Assembly: GCA_020436165.1 (NCBI GenBank)
Contig: JAGQYI010000047.1
Coordinates: 1-64,000 of the forward strand
Reading direction: 5' to 3'
Length of the DNA: 64,000 bases
Origin: Cyclobacteriaceae bacterium
Lineage (GTDB): Bacteria; Bacteroidota; Bacteroidia; Cytophagales; Cyclobacteriaceae
This document shows positions 1 through 9,678 of the stretch, piece by piece. The translations under genes and the position numbers were made by a program. The notes beneath the pieces were generated by a model. The model made no database searches and was not told the DNA's origin. It was given only the letters and a program-made list of their open reading frames with translations. The stretch's first letter is position 1. The number at the start of each line of letters is the position of its first letter.

Positions 1-59
1 AGTGAGAAGGAATAGTTTTCTATCGACAGCAAGTGTTTGATATATTCTTTAGCTCTCAC
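1..59 (-). CDS. N-terminal fragment of a possible AbiEi-like protein (partial)
   Basis: The first 59 bases read on the minus strand as an open frame from a GTG at 59, running off the left edge. The residues are MRAKEYIKHLLSIENYSFSL. An in-frame stop lies six codons upstream of the GTG, so this is the only plausible start. The pattern KEYI-x-x-LLSI-x-x-YSF resembles the N-terminal winged-helix start of Bacteroidota AbiEi-type antitoxin or transcriptional regulator proteins, recalled from family knowledge and not verified. If correct, an AbiEii toxin gene might lie to the left. Only 20 residues are visible, so the call is tentative. Confidence 0.4.
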   Translation of the reverse strand, partial: MRAKEYIKHLLSIENYSFS

Positions 60-155
60 TTTAGTAAAATTTATCTAAAATTAGCAAAAAAAACTAATTA
101 TCGTAAATTATTACTAAAAGTATTGATACTTAATAAACCAGAATACATTAAAAGT

Positions 156-195
156 GTCATTACGAGTTCACCTTAGGCGGGCTCGCAATGGCGAC
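156..195. repeat. REP-like palindromic element, degenerate copy 1
   Basis: The segment opens with GTCATTACGAG and closes with CTCGCAATGGCGAC, with a GGCGGG core just before the closing arm. It is a shorter, degenerate relative of the palindrome at 924-996, sharing the outer GTCATTACGAG and GGCGGGCTCGCAATG blocks. It lies just downstream of the hypothetical gene at 232-897, which is therefore bracketed by two copies. Confidence 0.6.
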
Positions 196-231
196 ATGTG
201 TGGTCTGTGGGACACAGACCTAGAAAGTGTG

Positions 232-897
232 TTAATGATTATTACTTTCTTTCAAGCTTCTTTTGAAAAACTTAATTAGCTCTGTTGCTTGCCTCAATTC
301 GTCCACATTGTCGTAGACCTCATACCAAGCGTCAGGCGAATGATACGTAAATACTCTAATGACGTTTCCAATTTTAATTTTAAACGTATAATTAGCTCCG
401 TCAGTAATCATTGCCCTTTTCTCAACAACTTTCCCATCAGACCGAGTTACATATTTTTTCATTTTTGGTCGAATTGTTGCCATAGTTGGGAAAGAATAAA
501 AGTTCATAATTTGCAATGAGTCAAAGAAAATATCCCAAGATTTTGGTTTTAGCTCTATAGTCTCAGTTTTATTTATCCTTCGTTTATCATACTCGTTCTT
601 AGCCGAAAACCAATAGTTGATTTTCCTGGCTATCATTTTATCTCTTGAACAATTTATTATTGTTACATGCCCACCGTTGACTAAACTAGGTTCAAAATAA
701 TACCTTATTTCAAATTCAGATTCTGAGTCTTTGATGCGACCTATTTTTTTATTCCTGTCAATAAAGGAGCTTTCAAGTAAAACACTATCAGCAGTTATAA
801 TAATAGTCTCTGTTACTTCCGAACAATTGAAATTTTCAGTTTGTCCATATATGAGAATGGCATTAAATAAAAATAATATGGTAGTCAGTAACTTCAT
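232..897 (-). CDS. hypothetical secreted protein
   Basis: This is a 221-residue protein when started at the ATG at 897. That start gives a clean signal peptide (MKLLTTILFLFNAILIYGQ); the longer frame from 930 adds eleven residues overlapping the REP-like element. The mature part is charged, contains three Cys or fewer, and shows no domain that I recognise. It is more AT-rich than the genes to its right and sits between two REP-like palindromes, with no operon partner. Codon use (many AAA, ATT, TTT) and position suggest an accessory gene. Function unknown. Confidence 0.7.
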   Translation of the reverse strand: MKLLTTILFLFNAILIYGQTENFNCSEVTETIIITADSVLLESSFIDRNKKIGRIKDSESEFEIRYYFEPSLVNGGHVTIINCSRDKMIARKINYWFSAKNEYDKRRINKTETIELKPKSWDIFFDSLQIMNFYSFPTMATIRPKMKKYVTRSDGKVVEKRAMITDGANYTFKIKIGNVIRVFTYHSPDAWYEVYDNVDELRQATELIKFFKRSLKESNNH

Positions 898-923
898 TTT
901 GGTAGTACGAATTAAAAATAAAT

Positions 924-996
924 GCGTCATTACGAGCGAAGCGAAGTAATCTGCTAGGAGATTGCTTCGTCCGCCAAAGGCGGGCTCGCAATGACG
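924..996. repeat. REP-like palindromic element, full copy 2
   Basis: A long imperfect inverted repeat: the left arm contains GCGTCATTACGAGCGAAGCG and the right arm returns through GATTGCTTCG and GGGCTCGCAATGACGC. It would fold into one extended hairpin of about 73 nt. The arms resemble the CGTCATTGCGAG..CTCGCAATGACG palindromes scattered in intergenic spaces of many Bacteroidota genomes (from memory). It separates the orphan gene on its left from the 1099-residue gene on its right. Confidence 0.75.
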
Positions 997-1004
997 CTAT
1001 CTAA

Positions 1005-4000
1005 TTACAAATCACCCAGCTCTGGCAATGTTCCAGGCGTATATGGTGCACCTGCTTTAACCAGCTCAGTGTTCAATGATTGCATTTCATTCAATATAGT
1101 CCTCACTTGATCCAACACAGGGGTAAATTCTTCCAGTGCTATGTTGTAGCTATCCACATGCGTTTGCGTTGGGCCCGAGGTTGAGTTGATCGATTCATAA
1201 AGTACGGAGCCTAACCTGTTTCGGATAGAAGGTGGCGTATCAATATCCAATCGGCCGGCAACTCTGTCACCATTCAGTTTAAGCTCAACCTCCTGAATTT
1301 GCTTTTCGATCTTATCAATGTCGTTGGCCAGTTTTTGCTTATTGCTCAAATCGGCAATGGCCACTTTAATGTACTTCAACTGGCTTTTTACTTCACCAAT
1401 GGCATCGGCTGTTCCTTCCACTACACCACTCAGCTTTTGTGCCTTGCTTTGGAAAGCGGCAAGCTCCTGCAAATCCTTGGCCGGAAGCACCTTGTTGTTC
1501 AAAGGAATAACTTTAAACGACTGGGTGTCCAGAAGCGTTCTGTTGCCATCTTGTACCTTGTACATTTTTACCACATAGGTGCCTTGCGGAACTTTGGCTC
1601 CGGCTGCACCACCACCAAATGGATTGTAGAAAGGTGGTTTGCTAAACGAAACAGGGTCTTTCGCGGGATAGCGCAAATCCCAGTTAATGCGTTGCACTCC
1701 CTGCGACCAGTCTTTATCCAACCGCCTTACAAGTGCTCCCTGCTCGGTTTCAATTTCAAACTCAAGTCGTGGTGCCTCTTCGTCTTGCTCTGCTTTTAAC
1801 TGGTCGTATGTTGGGTATTTGGAGTTTGCTCCACTTTTACGTTGCTTCTTCTCCAGGTCTTTTCGCTTGTCTTTTGCCGATTCGTATTTGTCTTTTACAT
1901 AATACGTGAAGATGGCCTCAGGCCCAAGGTTTTCGCCCAGGTAGTAATCATCGCCCTGGAACGACTGCTTGGGCAAGCCCAAAGGATAACTATACTCAAA
2001 TTGCAGCGCATTGCGCACACTAAATAGTTTGGCTTCTTTTCCCAGATCGTTGTTGCTAAGGCTTCTTAATGAAGAGTAATCATCCAGCACAAAGAAACCA
2101 CGACCAAAGGAAGCCAGAACAAGGTCAGTTTCGCGCTTCTGAATGGCAATGTCTCTGATAGCAACTGCCGAAGGCAATCCTGCTTTCATCTGGTTCCACG
2201 ACTGACCACCGTTATTGGAGAAGAACATGCCAAATTCTGTTCCCACAAAAAGCAGGTTGGAGTCCACAAAATCTTCCGCCAAAGCGAATGAGCTACCTCT
2301 GTCAGGCAAATTAGCCGTAATAGACTTCCACGTGTTGCCTTTATCGGTGCTTTTGTACACGTAAGGTTTAAAGTTGCCTCGCTTGTGGTCGTTAAAACAT
2401 GCATAGATCGTGTTAATGTTATACTGCGAAGGCACCACCATATTTACATAGGTGTTGGCAGGAACGCCAGGGAAGTTGCTCACCTTCCTCCAGGTCTTAC
2501 CACCGTCTTCTGTGATCTGAATGAGGCCATCATCGGTGCCCACTACAATAAAGTTCTCATCAATGGGCGATTCATCCATAGCCACGATCGTTCCGTAAGG
2601 GGAGGTGGACTCATTTTTAGCTACCGCATCCATTTCCCAAACACGTCCCATTACAGGCAATGTATTACGGTCAATCTGGGCCGTTAGGTCATCGCTAATC
2701 ACCTGCCAGCTATGACCGTAATCATCGGTTTTGAATACTTTGTTGGCCGCGAAATAAAGCCTTCCGGGCTTGTGTTTGCTTACCACCAGCGGAGCATCCC
2801 AGTTCCATCTGTAGTCGTTTTCACCTTTGCGGGCTTTAGGCTGAATGCCTAGTATTTCACCACTCAATTTATCGTAACGCACCAAACCACCGTATTGCGA
2901 CTGCGCAAATACAATGTTAGGATTGTTGGGGTCAACCTGCGATTCAAAGCCATCACCGCCATTGGTAATGAACCACTCGCTATTGGCAATTCCGTTACCA
3001 CTTACCGTTCTGGATGGGCCTCCCAGGCTAAAATTATCCTGCGTACCACCATAGATGTAGTAAAATGGTTCTGCGTTGTCAACTGCTACTTTGTAGAATT
3101 GGGTAACAGGAAGATTGGCCATAAAATCCCAATGTTTGCCGCCATCCCAGGTTACGGATACGCCACCATCGTTTCCGTTTAGGATATGGTCGGTATCATT
3201 CGGGTCAATCCACATTGCATGGTTGTCAATGTGCTTAAAATCTTCACCCACAAAATCGAAGGTTTTACCACCATCGCGCGTAACGCGCATCCAGTTGTTC
3301 ATGGCGTAGACCTTATTTGGATCTTTAGGATCTGCAAAAAGTTCCTGGTAGTAGTTGCCACTGGTTGAGAAGTCGTTTTGTTTTTGCCAGGAGGCTCCCC
3401 CATTGGTGGTCATATAAAAACCGCCTTTGCCTTCGGCAGCTTCTACGATGGCATATATTTTATCGGGATCGGCAGGCGAGATAGTCATACCTATTCTACC
3501 CAAATCCACCTTAGGTAAGCCTTTGGTTATTTTATTCCAGGTGGCGCCAGCATCGGTACTTTTGTAAATGGCTGAGCCCGGCCCTCCACTAATGTAGGTA
3601 AATACATGTCTTCTGCGCTGGTGTGTAGTTGCATATAGAATATCCGGGTTGCGAGGGTCCAGATAGACTTCGTTGGCGCCTGTGTTTTCATCTACCGTAA
3701 GAATTGCTTTCCATGTGTTGCCTCCATCTTCCGATTTGTAAATGCCCCGGTCGCCACCTCCGCTCCAAAGCGGGCCAACAGCAGCTACATAAATCACATC
3801 TGAGTTACGTGGGTCGATGGCAATCATGCCAATGTGCTCAGAGTTTTTCAAGCCCATGTTTTTCCACGAATTACCTCCGTCAATGGATTTGTAGATTCCG
3901 TCTCCAAAATCAACACTGCGTTGGTTGTTGTTTTCTCCTGTGCCTACCCAAACCACGTTGGAGTTGCTAGGGTCAAGGGTTACGCAACCAATGGAGAAGC

Positions 4001-4304
4001 TTCCTTCACCATCAAAAACGGGAGTGAAGGTATTGCCCGCGTTGATGGTTTTCCAAACTCCACCGGCAGCACTTGCTACATAGAACTCTTTTGTGTTGTT
4101 GGGGTTAACGGCAAAATCAGCAATACGGCCACTGGTTACGGCAGGGCCAATGCTTCTGAATTTTAAGCCGGATAGTGAGGTGCTGTCCAATAGGGAACCG
4201 GTGCTTACCGGTGTGGCGGACTTTCGTTTTTTCTGTGCTTCTGATGAAATTGAAAAAATGAGGGTCAGAAGTAAAAAGAAGGTTATTCGGTAAAAATTTT
4301 TCAT
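1005..4304 (-). CDS. Asp-box (BNR)/sortilin-like beta-propeller protein, paralogue A
   Basis: A 1099-residue exported protein. The signal peptide is followed by SSEAQKKRK and a GLKFRSIGPAVTSGR start motif shared with the neighbour at 4425-7544. At least eight Asp-box turns (S/T-x-D-x-G-x-T/S-W) are visible, including SIDGGNSW, SEDGGNTW, STDAGATW, TEDGGKTW and SNNGGQSW, spread over residues 120-720. This fits two stacked beta-propellers of the VPS10/sortilin N-terminal type. The last 300 residues are helical and charged, with no T9SS sorting tail. Such proteins are often labelled glycosyl hydrolase, but no catalytic residues can be assigned here. It lies 120 bp downstream of its paralogue, behind a terminator-like hairpin. 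Confidence 0.9.
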   Translation of the reverse strand: MKNFYRITFFLLLTLIFSISSEAQKKRKSATPVSTGSLLDSTSLSGLKFRSIGPAVTSGRIADFAVNPNNTKEFYVASAAGGVWKTINAGNTFTPVFDGEGSFSIGCVTLDPSNSNVVWVGTGENNNQRSVDFGDGIYKSIDGGNSWKNMGLKNSEHIGMIAIDPRNSDVIYVAAVGPLWSGGGDRGIYKSEDGGNTWKAILTVDENTGANEVYLDPRNPDILYATTHQRRRHVFTYISGGPGSAIYKSTDAGATWNKITKGLPKVDLGRIGMTISPADPDKIYAIVEAAEGKGGFYMTTNGGASWQKQNDFSTSGNYYQELFADPKDPNKVYAMNNWMRVTRDGGKTFDFVGEDFKHIDNHAMWIDPNDTDHILNGNDGGVSVTWDGGKHWDFMANLPVTQFYKVAVDNAEPFYYIYGGTQDNFSLGGPSRTVSGNGIANSEWFITNGGDGFESQVDPNNPNIVFAQSQYGGLVRYDKLSGEILGIQPKARKGENDYRWNWDAPLVVSKHKPGRLYFAANKVFKTDDYGHSWQVISDDLTAQIDRNTLPVMGRVWEMDAVAKNESTSPYGTIVAMDESPIDENFIVVGTDDGLIQITEDGGKTWRKVSNFPGVPANTYVNMVVPSQYNINTIYACFNDHKRGNFKPYVYKSTDKGNTWKSITANLPDRGSSFALAEDFVDSNLLFVGTEFGMFFSNNGGQSWNQMKAGLPSAVAIRDIAIQKRETDLVLASFGRGFFVLDDYSSLRSLSNNDLGKEAKLFSVRNALQFEYSYPLGLPKQSFQGDDYYLGENLGPEAIFTYYVKDKYESAKDKRKDLEKKQRKSGANSKYPTYDQLKAEQDEEAPRLEFEIETEQGALVRRLDKDWSQGVQRINWDLRYPAKDPVSFSKPPFYNPFGGGAAGAKVPQGTYVVKMYKVQDGNRTLLDTQSFKVIPLNNKVLPAKDLQELAAFQSKAQKLSGVVEGTADAIGEVKSQLKYIKVAIADLSNKQKLANDIDKIEKQIQEVELKLNGDRVAGRLDIDTPPSIRNRLGSVLYESINSTSGPTQTHVDSYNIALEEFTPVLDQVRTILNEMQSLNTELVKAGAPYTPGTLPELGDL

Positions 4305-4377
4305 TAGCTCGGAAAATTTGTTTGAGCTATGAAATTACAATTTACAGGGATAATAAACTAAAGTTACGATAGGATTT

Positions 4378-4405
4378 AAAGCGCCATTTCCAAGAATGGC
4401 GCTTT
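4378..4405 (-). terminator. hairpin terminator after the 4425-7544 gene
   Basis: AAAGCGCCATT and AATGGCGCTTT form a perfect 11-bp stem around a 6-nt loop, 20 nt beyond the stop codon of the paralogue B gene. The T-run is short (three Ts in the stem, then TTT-AAA), so termination may be partial and allow read-through into the 1005-4304 gene. Confidence 0.65.
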
Positions 4406-4424
4406 AACTTTAGGAATGGTCACC

Positions 4425-7400
4425 TTATTTTATACGTATAGCTCCAACTCCGGCCTCCCATAGTTTTTTATTAAACTCAGGAATACTTTCGGTGAGCCAT
4501 TTAGTGGCTTTGCTTTGCAGGGCTTCCCACTGAGCATCCAGTTCTTTCTTGCGATCCAGAGACGATTGGTTTACTCGCGGAATACTACTTTCTGTCTGGT
4601 TAATCAGGTACAAATACTCCGCAGTGAATTTATTGGGAAAGTTCTCCACATCATCATAGGCCTTCGACATTCGTTGCGCCATATCTTTATCCCAGCTATC
4701 CAAAGCATCAACCAATGAATCTGCCGAAGACTTCAATGCTTTATCTTGTAACTCTTTTGAAAGGGCCCTTAGCTGCTGCTGCACGTCATAGAGGGTATTC
4801 ACGGTGTTGTGCATTTCAGTGAGGTTTGCCTCCATTATCATCATCAAAGAATCATAGGTTTTGTATTGACCCGGTTTGGTTTCATACAATGGGTTCTTGG
4901 TAATGGATGCGCTGGATGCCAATTCGTTTGCACCCCATTTAAGTTTAAGGTTGTATTTTCCCGGAGAGGCCGTATGACCATCGTAGCTGGCTTCAATGTA
5001 TACATTGGGTATGCCGGGCATGATTGGGTGTTGCAGGTCCCAAACAAAACGATTGAGCCCTTCTTTTTTGGAAAGGGTAGGAGCCGATGGTGGTCCACCT
5101 GCATACCTTTTGTAGTTTTTGTCAGCTTCTGAGCTGAAAGACCGAATCAATTTCCCATCTTCATTCCATATTTCCAGGGTTAGTTGGGTAGAATCTGCCA
5201 GCTTGGGCAGTTCGTAATAGATTACCATACCAAAGGCCGGGTTTACGCCCGAGCTTTCGGAACCTCCTGTGAATGATTCTGAATCCCCGCTCAACGGGCT
5301 TGCCCAATAACCGTATAAGGCATCATTCGGTTGGTAGAGTTTGGCCTTTTTATCAGCCTTGTACTTATCAAGTACCGTCAGGTCATCCAGTATCCAAAAT
5401 CCTCTTCCGGAGGTAGAAACAATTAAATTACCCTGATGCACTTTCAGGTCGGTTATCGGAGCTATGGGCAAATTCAATTGAAAAGGCTCCCAATTGGTTC
5501 CACCATTCCATGAAATGTAGATTCCTTTTTCGGTTCCGGCATAAAGCAAGTCTTCACGTTTGGCATCTTCCCGAACCACCCGGGTAAAAGAACCATAGGG
5601 AATACCCGTACTTATGTTTTGCCATGTTTTGCCATAGTTGGTGGTTTTGTAGATGGCAGGAGTATAATCGTTAAACTTATAACGTGTAGTTGCTATATAC
5701 GCTGTTGCCGGATCGTTCGGAGACACCTCAATGGCATTGATCAGGCATTCCTGCAAACCTTTTGGTGTTACGTTTTGCCAGCTTCCGCCTCCATTTTTGG
5801 TGATGTACACGTATCCATCGTCACTCCCGGTATAGAAAACGCCTTTCTCTAAAGGTGATTCAATCATATAGCTGATGGTTCCATAGTTTTCGGCACCAAC
5901 GGCTTCGTTGGTGTAGGGGCCACCACCATTGCCTTGTTTGCTGTCAATATTACGGGTGAGGTCTGGGGATATTTCCTTCCAGGTTACTCCATTGTCTTGC
6001 GTTCTAAGCACTACTTGTGCACAATGGTAAAACGTATTGGGTGCCGACCAGATAATAGGAGCGTTCCAGTTGTATAAGTACTTCATGTCACGTGCTGCGC
6101 GCCCCAGGTACTGAATGGGGGCAGCCATCACATTGGTGCTGGCCCTCGATTTCATGTCCATTAATTCGATCGTGCCCAGGTAGCTTCCTCCCATTACATA
6201 TCGGGGATTATCGGGGTCAAAAGCTAAAAATGCACTTTCACCACCTGCTGAAGAAGTCCAATGGTGCTCGTTTATATCCCAGGAGCCCAATGCAAGGCTC
6301 GGTATTTTTAGCGAGGTGTTGTCCTGCTGGCCACCGTAGATATTGTACGGGAATAAATTATCAGTAGAAATGCGATAGATCTGTGCAGTAGGAAAGGTTT
6401 CGCTTGTCCACGAAGCCCCATTATCAAAGGAAACAGCGGCTCCGCCATCATTGGCAATCACCATGTTTTTGGAATTGTCAGGGTTGATCCACAGGTCGTG
6501 GAAGTCGCCATGCGTACCCGAAAGGCGCTCCCAGGTTTTGCCATCGTCAATAGAACGTAGGGCAGGGGCGCTCATTACATACACCGTATGTTCGTCATTG
6601 GGGTCTGGAAAAACCTCGATGTAATACCAGGCTCTTTGGGTAAGGCGGTTATCATCACTGGTCCGGCTCCAGCTTTTGCCGCCATTTTCTGAGACAAACA
6701 ACCCACCCAAATCTTTTTTACTATCACTTTCAATAAGCGCATAGACTTTGTTTGAGTTAGCTCTGCTAACAGCAATGGCCATTTTACCTTTTTCTTTGGG
6801 AAGGCCTTCTTCGATTTTGAACCATGTTTCGCCACCATCGGTGCTTTTGTATAAACCACTCCCTTCTCCGCCACTTATCACTTCCCATGGCTTACGCTGA
6901 TGCTGCCACATGGCCGCATAAAGTATGTCGGGGAAATTAAAATCTATTGAAAGTTCGCTGCAGCCTGTTGATTCGTTCACAAAAAGCACCTGCTTCCAGG
7001 TCTTTCCACCATCGGTTGATTTGTAAATACCTCGCTCTTTGTTGGGAGCATACAATGCTCCCTGAGCAGCTACATAAACAATGTCAGGATTCTTAGGATT
7101 TATAACAATACGAGCAATATGCTGCGTGGCTTCCAAACCAAGTTTTGTCCAGGTTGCACCAGCATCTATCGATTTGTAGACGCCATCACCGTAAGAGGTC
7201 ATAACACCACGGGGTGCATGTTCTCCCATACCACAATACACCACATTTGGGCTTGACTCCGAAACAGCCACGGCTCCGACTGAACCTGTTCCAAAATAGC
7301 CATCGGAAATATTGGTCCAGTGCTGGCCACCGTCAATGGTTTTCCAAAGCCCACCACCTGTAGTGCCCATGTAATAGGTAAGTGGGTCGCCTTTAACCCC

Positions 7401-7544
7401 TGAAGCAGTTACCGAGCGGCCACCTCTAAACGGGCCGATGCTCCTGTACTTGAGCGGTTTAAAATACGTTTCAGCAGTGGGAGTTTGTGAATGAACAGCG
7501 TAGCTGGCCAAAAGCGCCAAAAAAATCAGGGATAGTTTTTTCAT
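4425..7544 (-). CDS. Asp-box (BNR)/sortilin-like beta-propeller protein, paralogue B
   Basis: A 1039-residue protein with a signal peptide ([20 protein letters not shown]) and the start motif [14 protein letters not shown]. It carries at least ten Asp-box turns ([72 protein letters not shown] and others) between residues about 60 and 720. The remaining 300 residues resemble the C-terminal helical part of paralogue A. The two are clearly homologous throughout but strongly diverged, so the duplication is old. No T9SS tail and no lipobox, so a periplasmic location is likely. The substrate is unknown; protein-protein or peptide binding is as likely as glycan hydrolysis. Confidence 0.9.
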   Translation of the reverse strand: MKKLSLIFLALLASYAVHSQTPTAETYFKPLKYRSIGPFRGGRSVTASGVKGDPLTYYMGTTGGGLWKTIDGGQHWTNISDGYFGTGSVGAVAVSESSPNVVYCGMGEHAPRGVMTSYGDGVYKSIDAGATWTKLGLEATQHIARIVINPKNPDIVYVAAQGALYAPNKERGIYKSTDGGKTWKQVLFVNESTGCSELSIDFNFPDILYAAMWQHQRKPWEVISGGEGSGLYKSTDGGETWFKIEEGLPKEKGKMAIAVSRANSNKVYALIESDSKKDLGGLFVSENGGKSWSRTSDDNRLTQRAWYYIEVFPDPNDEHTVYVMSAPALRSIDDGKTWERLSGTHGDFHDLWINPDNSKNMVIANDGGAAVSFDNGASWTSETFPTAQIYRISTDNLFPYNIYGGQQDNTSLKIPSLALGSWDINEHHWTSSAGGESAFLAFDPDNPRYVMGGSYLGTIELMDMKSRASTNVMAAPIQYLGRAARDMKYLYNWNAPIIWSAPNTFYHCAQVVLRTQDNGVTWKEISPDLTRNIDSKQGNGGGPYTNEAVGAENYGTISYMIESPLEKGVFYTGSDDGYVYITKNGGGSWQNVTPKGLQECLINAIEVSPNDPATAYIATTRYKFNDYTPAIYKTTNYGKTWQNISTGIPYGSFTRVVREDAKREDLLYAGTEKGIYISWNGGTNWEPFQLNLPIAPITDLKVHQGNLIVSTSGRGFWILDDLTVLDKYKADKKAKLYQPNDALYGYWASPLSGDSESFTGGSESSGVNPAFGMVIYYELPKLADSTQLTLEIWNEDGKLIRSFSSEADKNYKRYAGGPPSAPTLSKKEGLNRFVWDLQHPIMPGIPNVYIEASYDGHTASPGKYNLKLKWGANELASSASITKNPLYETKPGQYKTYDSLMMIMEANLTEMHNTVNTLYDVQQQLRALSKELQDKALKSSADSLVDALDSWDKDMAQRMSKAYDDVENFPNKFTAEYLYLINQTESSIPRVNQSSLDRKKELDAQWEALQSKATKWLTESIPEFNKKLWEAGVGAIRIK

Positions 7545-7607
7545 TTGTATTTCAAGCTTAACCGCTAAAAATACACATTTTGGAAGAAGAATAATTGTTA
7601 AAGAAAA

Positions 7608-8162
7608 CTATTGAACAATTATGAAGTCAACTTTTAAATCTTTGATATCAGGAGCGCTCGATTCTGCACTCTCATTGCTGGAACCATCTGGCGTTACGTA
7701 ATGAGGGATAAAAACAAAAGCAAACTGATTAACCTCATCATAGGTTTCTTGCCAGTCATTTAGTTCGTTATAATGCAATGCGCTTTTTGTATATGCTTTA
7801 AGCAATGAGGTTGCTTCGGAGCCAGGCCCGATTCCTTTTTCAGTTTTGGCTTTGTCGCTCAAAACAATAATGGTGTGAACCCGATCAGTTTCATTAAAAG
7901 GAATTAGTGCCACCAGAGGTTTGTTTTTATACGAATAGAGCAAAGCGCTACCTCCGCCATCAAAACCAAAACTAAATGCATCTATTTCTTCAACCTCAAG
8001 CCCGGAAAGCAGATCGGAGGCTTCCTTCATTGACATGCCAATGGTAATTGGGCCAACCTTACCTTTTTCAATAGTGATATGCGTAAAAGCTGATTCGTTT
8101 TTTGGGCAAGAGGTTAGTGTTAGAAGTAAGCCAATCAGTAGAGGTGTGTTTTTTACTTTCAT
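7608..8162 (-). CDS. hypothetical lipoprotein
   Basis: A 184-residue protein with a lipoprotein signal ending in the lipobox L-T-S-C at residue 19. The mature part contains an IGPITIGMS-type segment (GKVGPITIGMSMKEAS), common in small periplasmic proteins that predict a conserved strand-helix unit, and a Ser/Asp-rich stretch near the C-terminus. It is the last gene of the tight fmt-folA-SDR run, 5 nt after the small membrane protein. Function unknown. Confidence 0.75.
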   Translation of the reverse strand: MKVKNTPLLIGLLLTLTSCPKNESAFTHITIEKGKVGPITIGMSMKEASDLLSGLEVEEIDAFSFGFDGGGSALLYSYKNKPLVALIPFNETDRVHTIIVLSDKAKTEKGIGPGSEATSLLKAYTKSALHYNELNDWQETYDEVNQFAFVFIPHYVTPDGSSNESAESSAPDIKDLKVDFIIVQ

Positions 8163-8167
8163 TCTGG

Positions 8168-8365
8168 CTAATTGTTTTCTTCTTTTTGGCTTCTCCTGTA
8201 GTTGTATAGGTTGTATGCGAATAAAATCACTGTAATGCCGCTAATGGCCAGCAGATTGTTGGAAAAAGGGATTGACTTGTCGAACCATTCAATTATTGTG
8301 TAGGGCACAACAATAAGCATTAGAATAGTTGACACTATAAGAGCGATGAGTTGTAGCTTTTTCAT
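8168..8365 (-). CDS. small two-helix membrane protein
   Basis: A 65-residue protein with two hydrophobic segments (about residues 5-26 and 36-54) separated by a short charged loop, and a basic-then-acidic C-terminal tail (YRRSQKEENN). It is 10 nt from the SDR gene and 5 nt from the lipoprotein gene, both in the same direction, which supports it as real and co-transcribed. No family recognised. Confidence 0.7.
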   Translation of the reverse strand: MKKLQLIALIVSTILMLIVVPYTIIEWFDKSIPFSNNLLAISGITVILFAYNLYNYRRSQKEENN

Positions 8366-8375
8366 AGATAACTTA

Positions 8376-9170
8376 TTATCGAACGTTCATTTTACGGATC
8401 ATTTTAGAGAATACACCGGGCAGGAATCGCTTGACCAAAATACCCATGGTTTCTTTGCCTCCAATACGCACTTCTTCTTTTTCTTTTATAATAGCACGAA
8501 CAATTTGTCGTCCGCATTCTTCAGCACTCATCCCGTTTTCCTGACCCTGATCCATGGAGTTAAGCTTTTCACCATGTTCTGTTAATGCATTAACGGATAC
8601 ATTGGTTTTTATAAAACCGGGTGTGGCAATAGTTACCTTAATACCTTGTTTCCAGGTTTCTGCACGGAGCGAATCGTAATAGCCATGCAAGGCATGTTTG
8701 GATGCTGAGTAGCCGGAACGGTAAGGGCTGCCAAACTTGCCCACCAGACTGCTAATGGCCACAATATGGCCAAAGCCATTTTGGATCATGGAAGGAAGCA
8801 GCGCCTTGGTTAGAATAATGGTGCTGAAATAGTTAACTTCCATGAGTCTTCTGTGCACCTCAATATCTGTTTCCAAAGCAAACGAACGCTGGCTTATGCC
8901 TCCTGAGTGAATAACCACATCGACTCTGCCAAAAAAAGCCAGGGCTTCTTTGGCTTTGGTTTCAAGGGTGTCGGGCTGTGCTAAATCTAGCGTTAGTATT
9001 CGCACATCGTCTTGATTGGGACACGCAGCTTTCACTTCTTCCAACGCTTCGGCCCTTCTTGACGACAAAATCAGCTTCACATTTTGCGCAGCAAGATTTT
9101 TCACAATGCCTTCTCCAATACCGGATGAGGCTCCGGTGATCCATACAACTTTGTTTTCCAGTGAAGCCAT
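8376..9170 (-). CDS. SDR-family short-chain dehydrogenase/reductase
   Basis: A 264-residue NAD(P)-dependent oxidoreductase of the classical SDR fold. The nucleotide-binding motif TGASSGIG is at residues 12-19. The catalytic set is Ser141, Tyr154 and Lys158 (Y-SAS-K). The usual NNAG is HSGG at 88-91. The C-terminus is basic, ending RFLPGVFSKMIRKMNVR, reminiscent of membrane-associated DHRS7-like SDRs. It sits 2 nt from folA in the fmt operon. The substrate cannot be deduced. Confidence 0.9.
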   Translation of the reverse strand: MASLENKVVWITGASSGIGEGIVKNLAAQNVKLILSSRRAEALEEVKAACPNQDDVRILTLDLAQPDTLETKAKEALAFFGRVDVVIHSGGISQRSFALETDIEVHRRLMEVNYFSTIILTKALLPSMIQNGFGHIVAISSLVGKFGSPYRSGYSASKHALHGYYDSLRAETWKQGIKVTIATPGFIKTNVSVNALTEHGEKLNSMDQGQENGMSAEECGRQIVRAIIKEKEEVRIGGKETMGILVKRFLPGVFSKMIRKMNVR

Positions 9171-9172
9171 GT

Positions 9173-9673
9173 TTATTTTCGTTTATATACCACAAAATCA
9201 AACGGATAGAGGTGGCGTTCGTCCGTGCCATGCTGTTCACGAGAGACCTCCTGCCACTCATTTTTATCAAATTCAGGGAAAAAGGTATCTCCATCGAATG
9301 ATTGATGGATTTCGGTTATATAGAGTGTATCTGCAAAAGGCATTGAATGTTTGTAAATTTGGCCTCCGCCAATTACAAATACTTTGCCCTGATCACTATT
9401 ACGGCAAAATTCAAACGCTTCTTCCAGTGTATTCACCATATGTGCACCCTCCAATTGCAAATTCTTCTGATGGGTTACCACCACGTTGGTTCGATTGGGC
9501 AGGGGTCTGTACTTGGGAGGCAATGATTCAAAATTCTTTCTTCCGAGAATGATGTAATGTCCTTTGGTAGTATTCATAAAATACTTCATGTCATCGGGCA
9601 GACTCCAAACCAGGTCGTTGTCTTTTCCTATTACTCCGTTTTCGGCCACAGCCGCTATCATTGCTATTTCCAT
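9173..9673 (-). CDS. folA: dihydrofolate reductase
   Basis: A 166-residue DHFR, normal length. It shows IAAVAENGVIGKDNDLVW at residues 6-23, followed by the active-site region SLPDDMKYF with the proton-donating acidic residue at Asp28, the cofactor-binding ILGRKNFESLP, and a late GGGQIY motif. It reduces dihydrofolate to tetrahydrofolate with NADPH. It is placed 5 nt after fmt, which uses 10-formyl-tetrahydrofolate, so the pair couples folate recycling to initiator tRNA formylation. Confidence 0.97.
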   Translation of the reverse strand: MEIAMIAAVAENGVIGKDNDLVWSLPDDMKYFMNTTKGHYIILGRKNFESLPPKYRPLPNRTNVVVTHQKNLQLEGAHMVNTLEEAFEFCRNSDQGKVFVIGGGQIYKHSMPFADTLYITEIHQSFDGDTFFPEFDKNEWQEVSREQHGTDERHLYPFDFVVYKRK

Positions 9674-9678
9674 GCAGT

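Noticed and set aside
3834-4166. Long plus-strand open frames across the Asp-box genes
   Set aside because: They mirror strongly conserved coding sequence and have no start context or recognisable protein.
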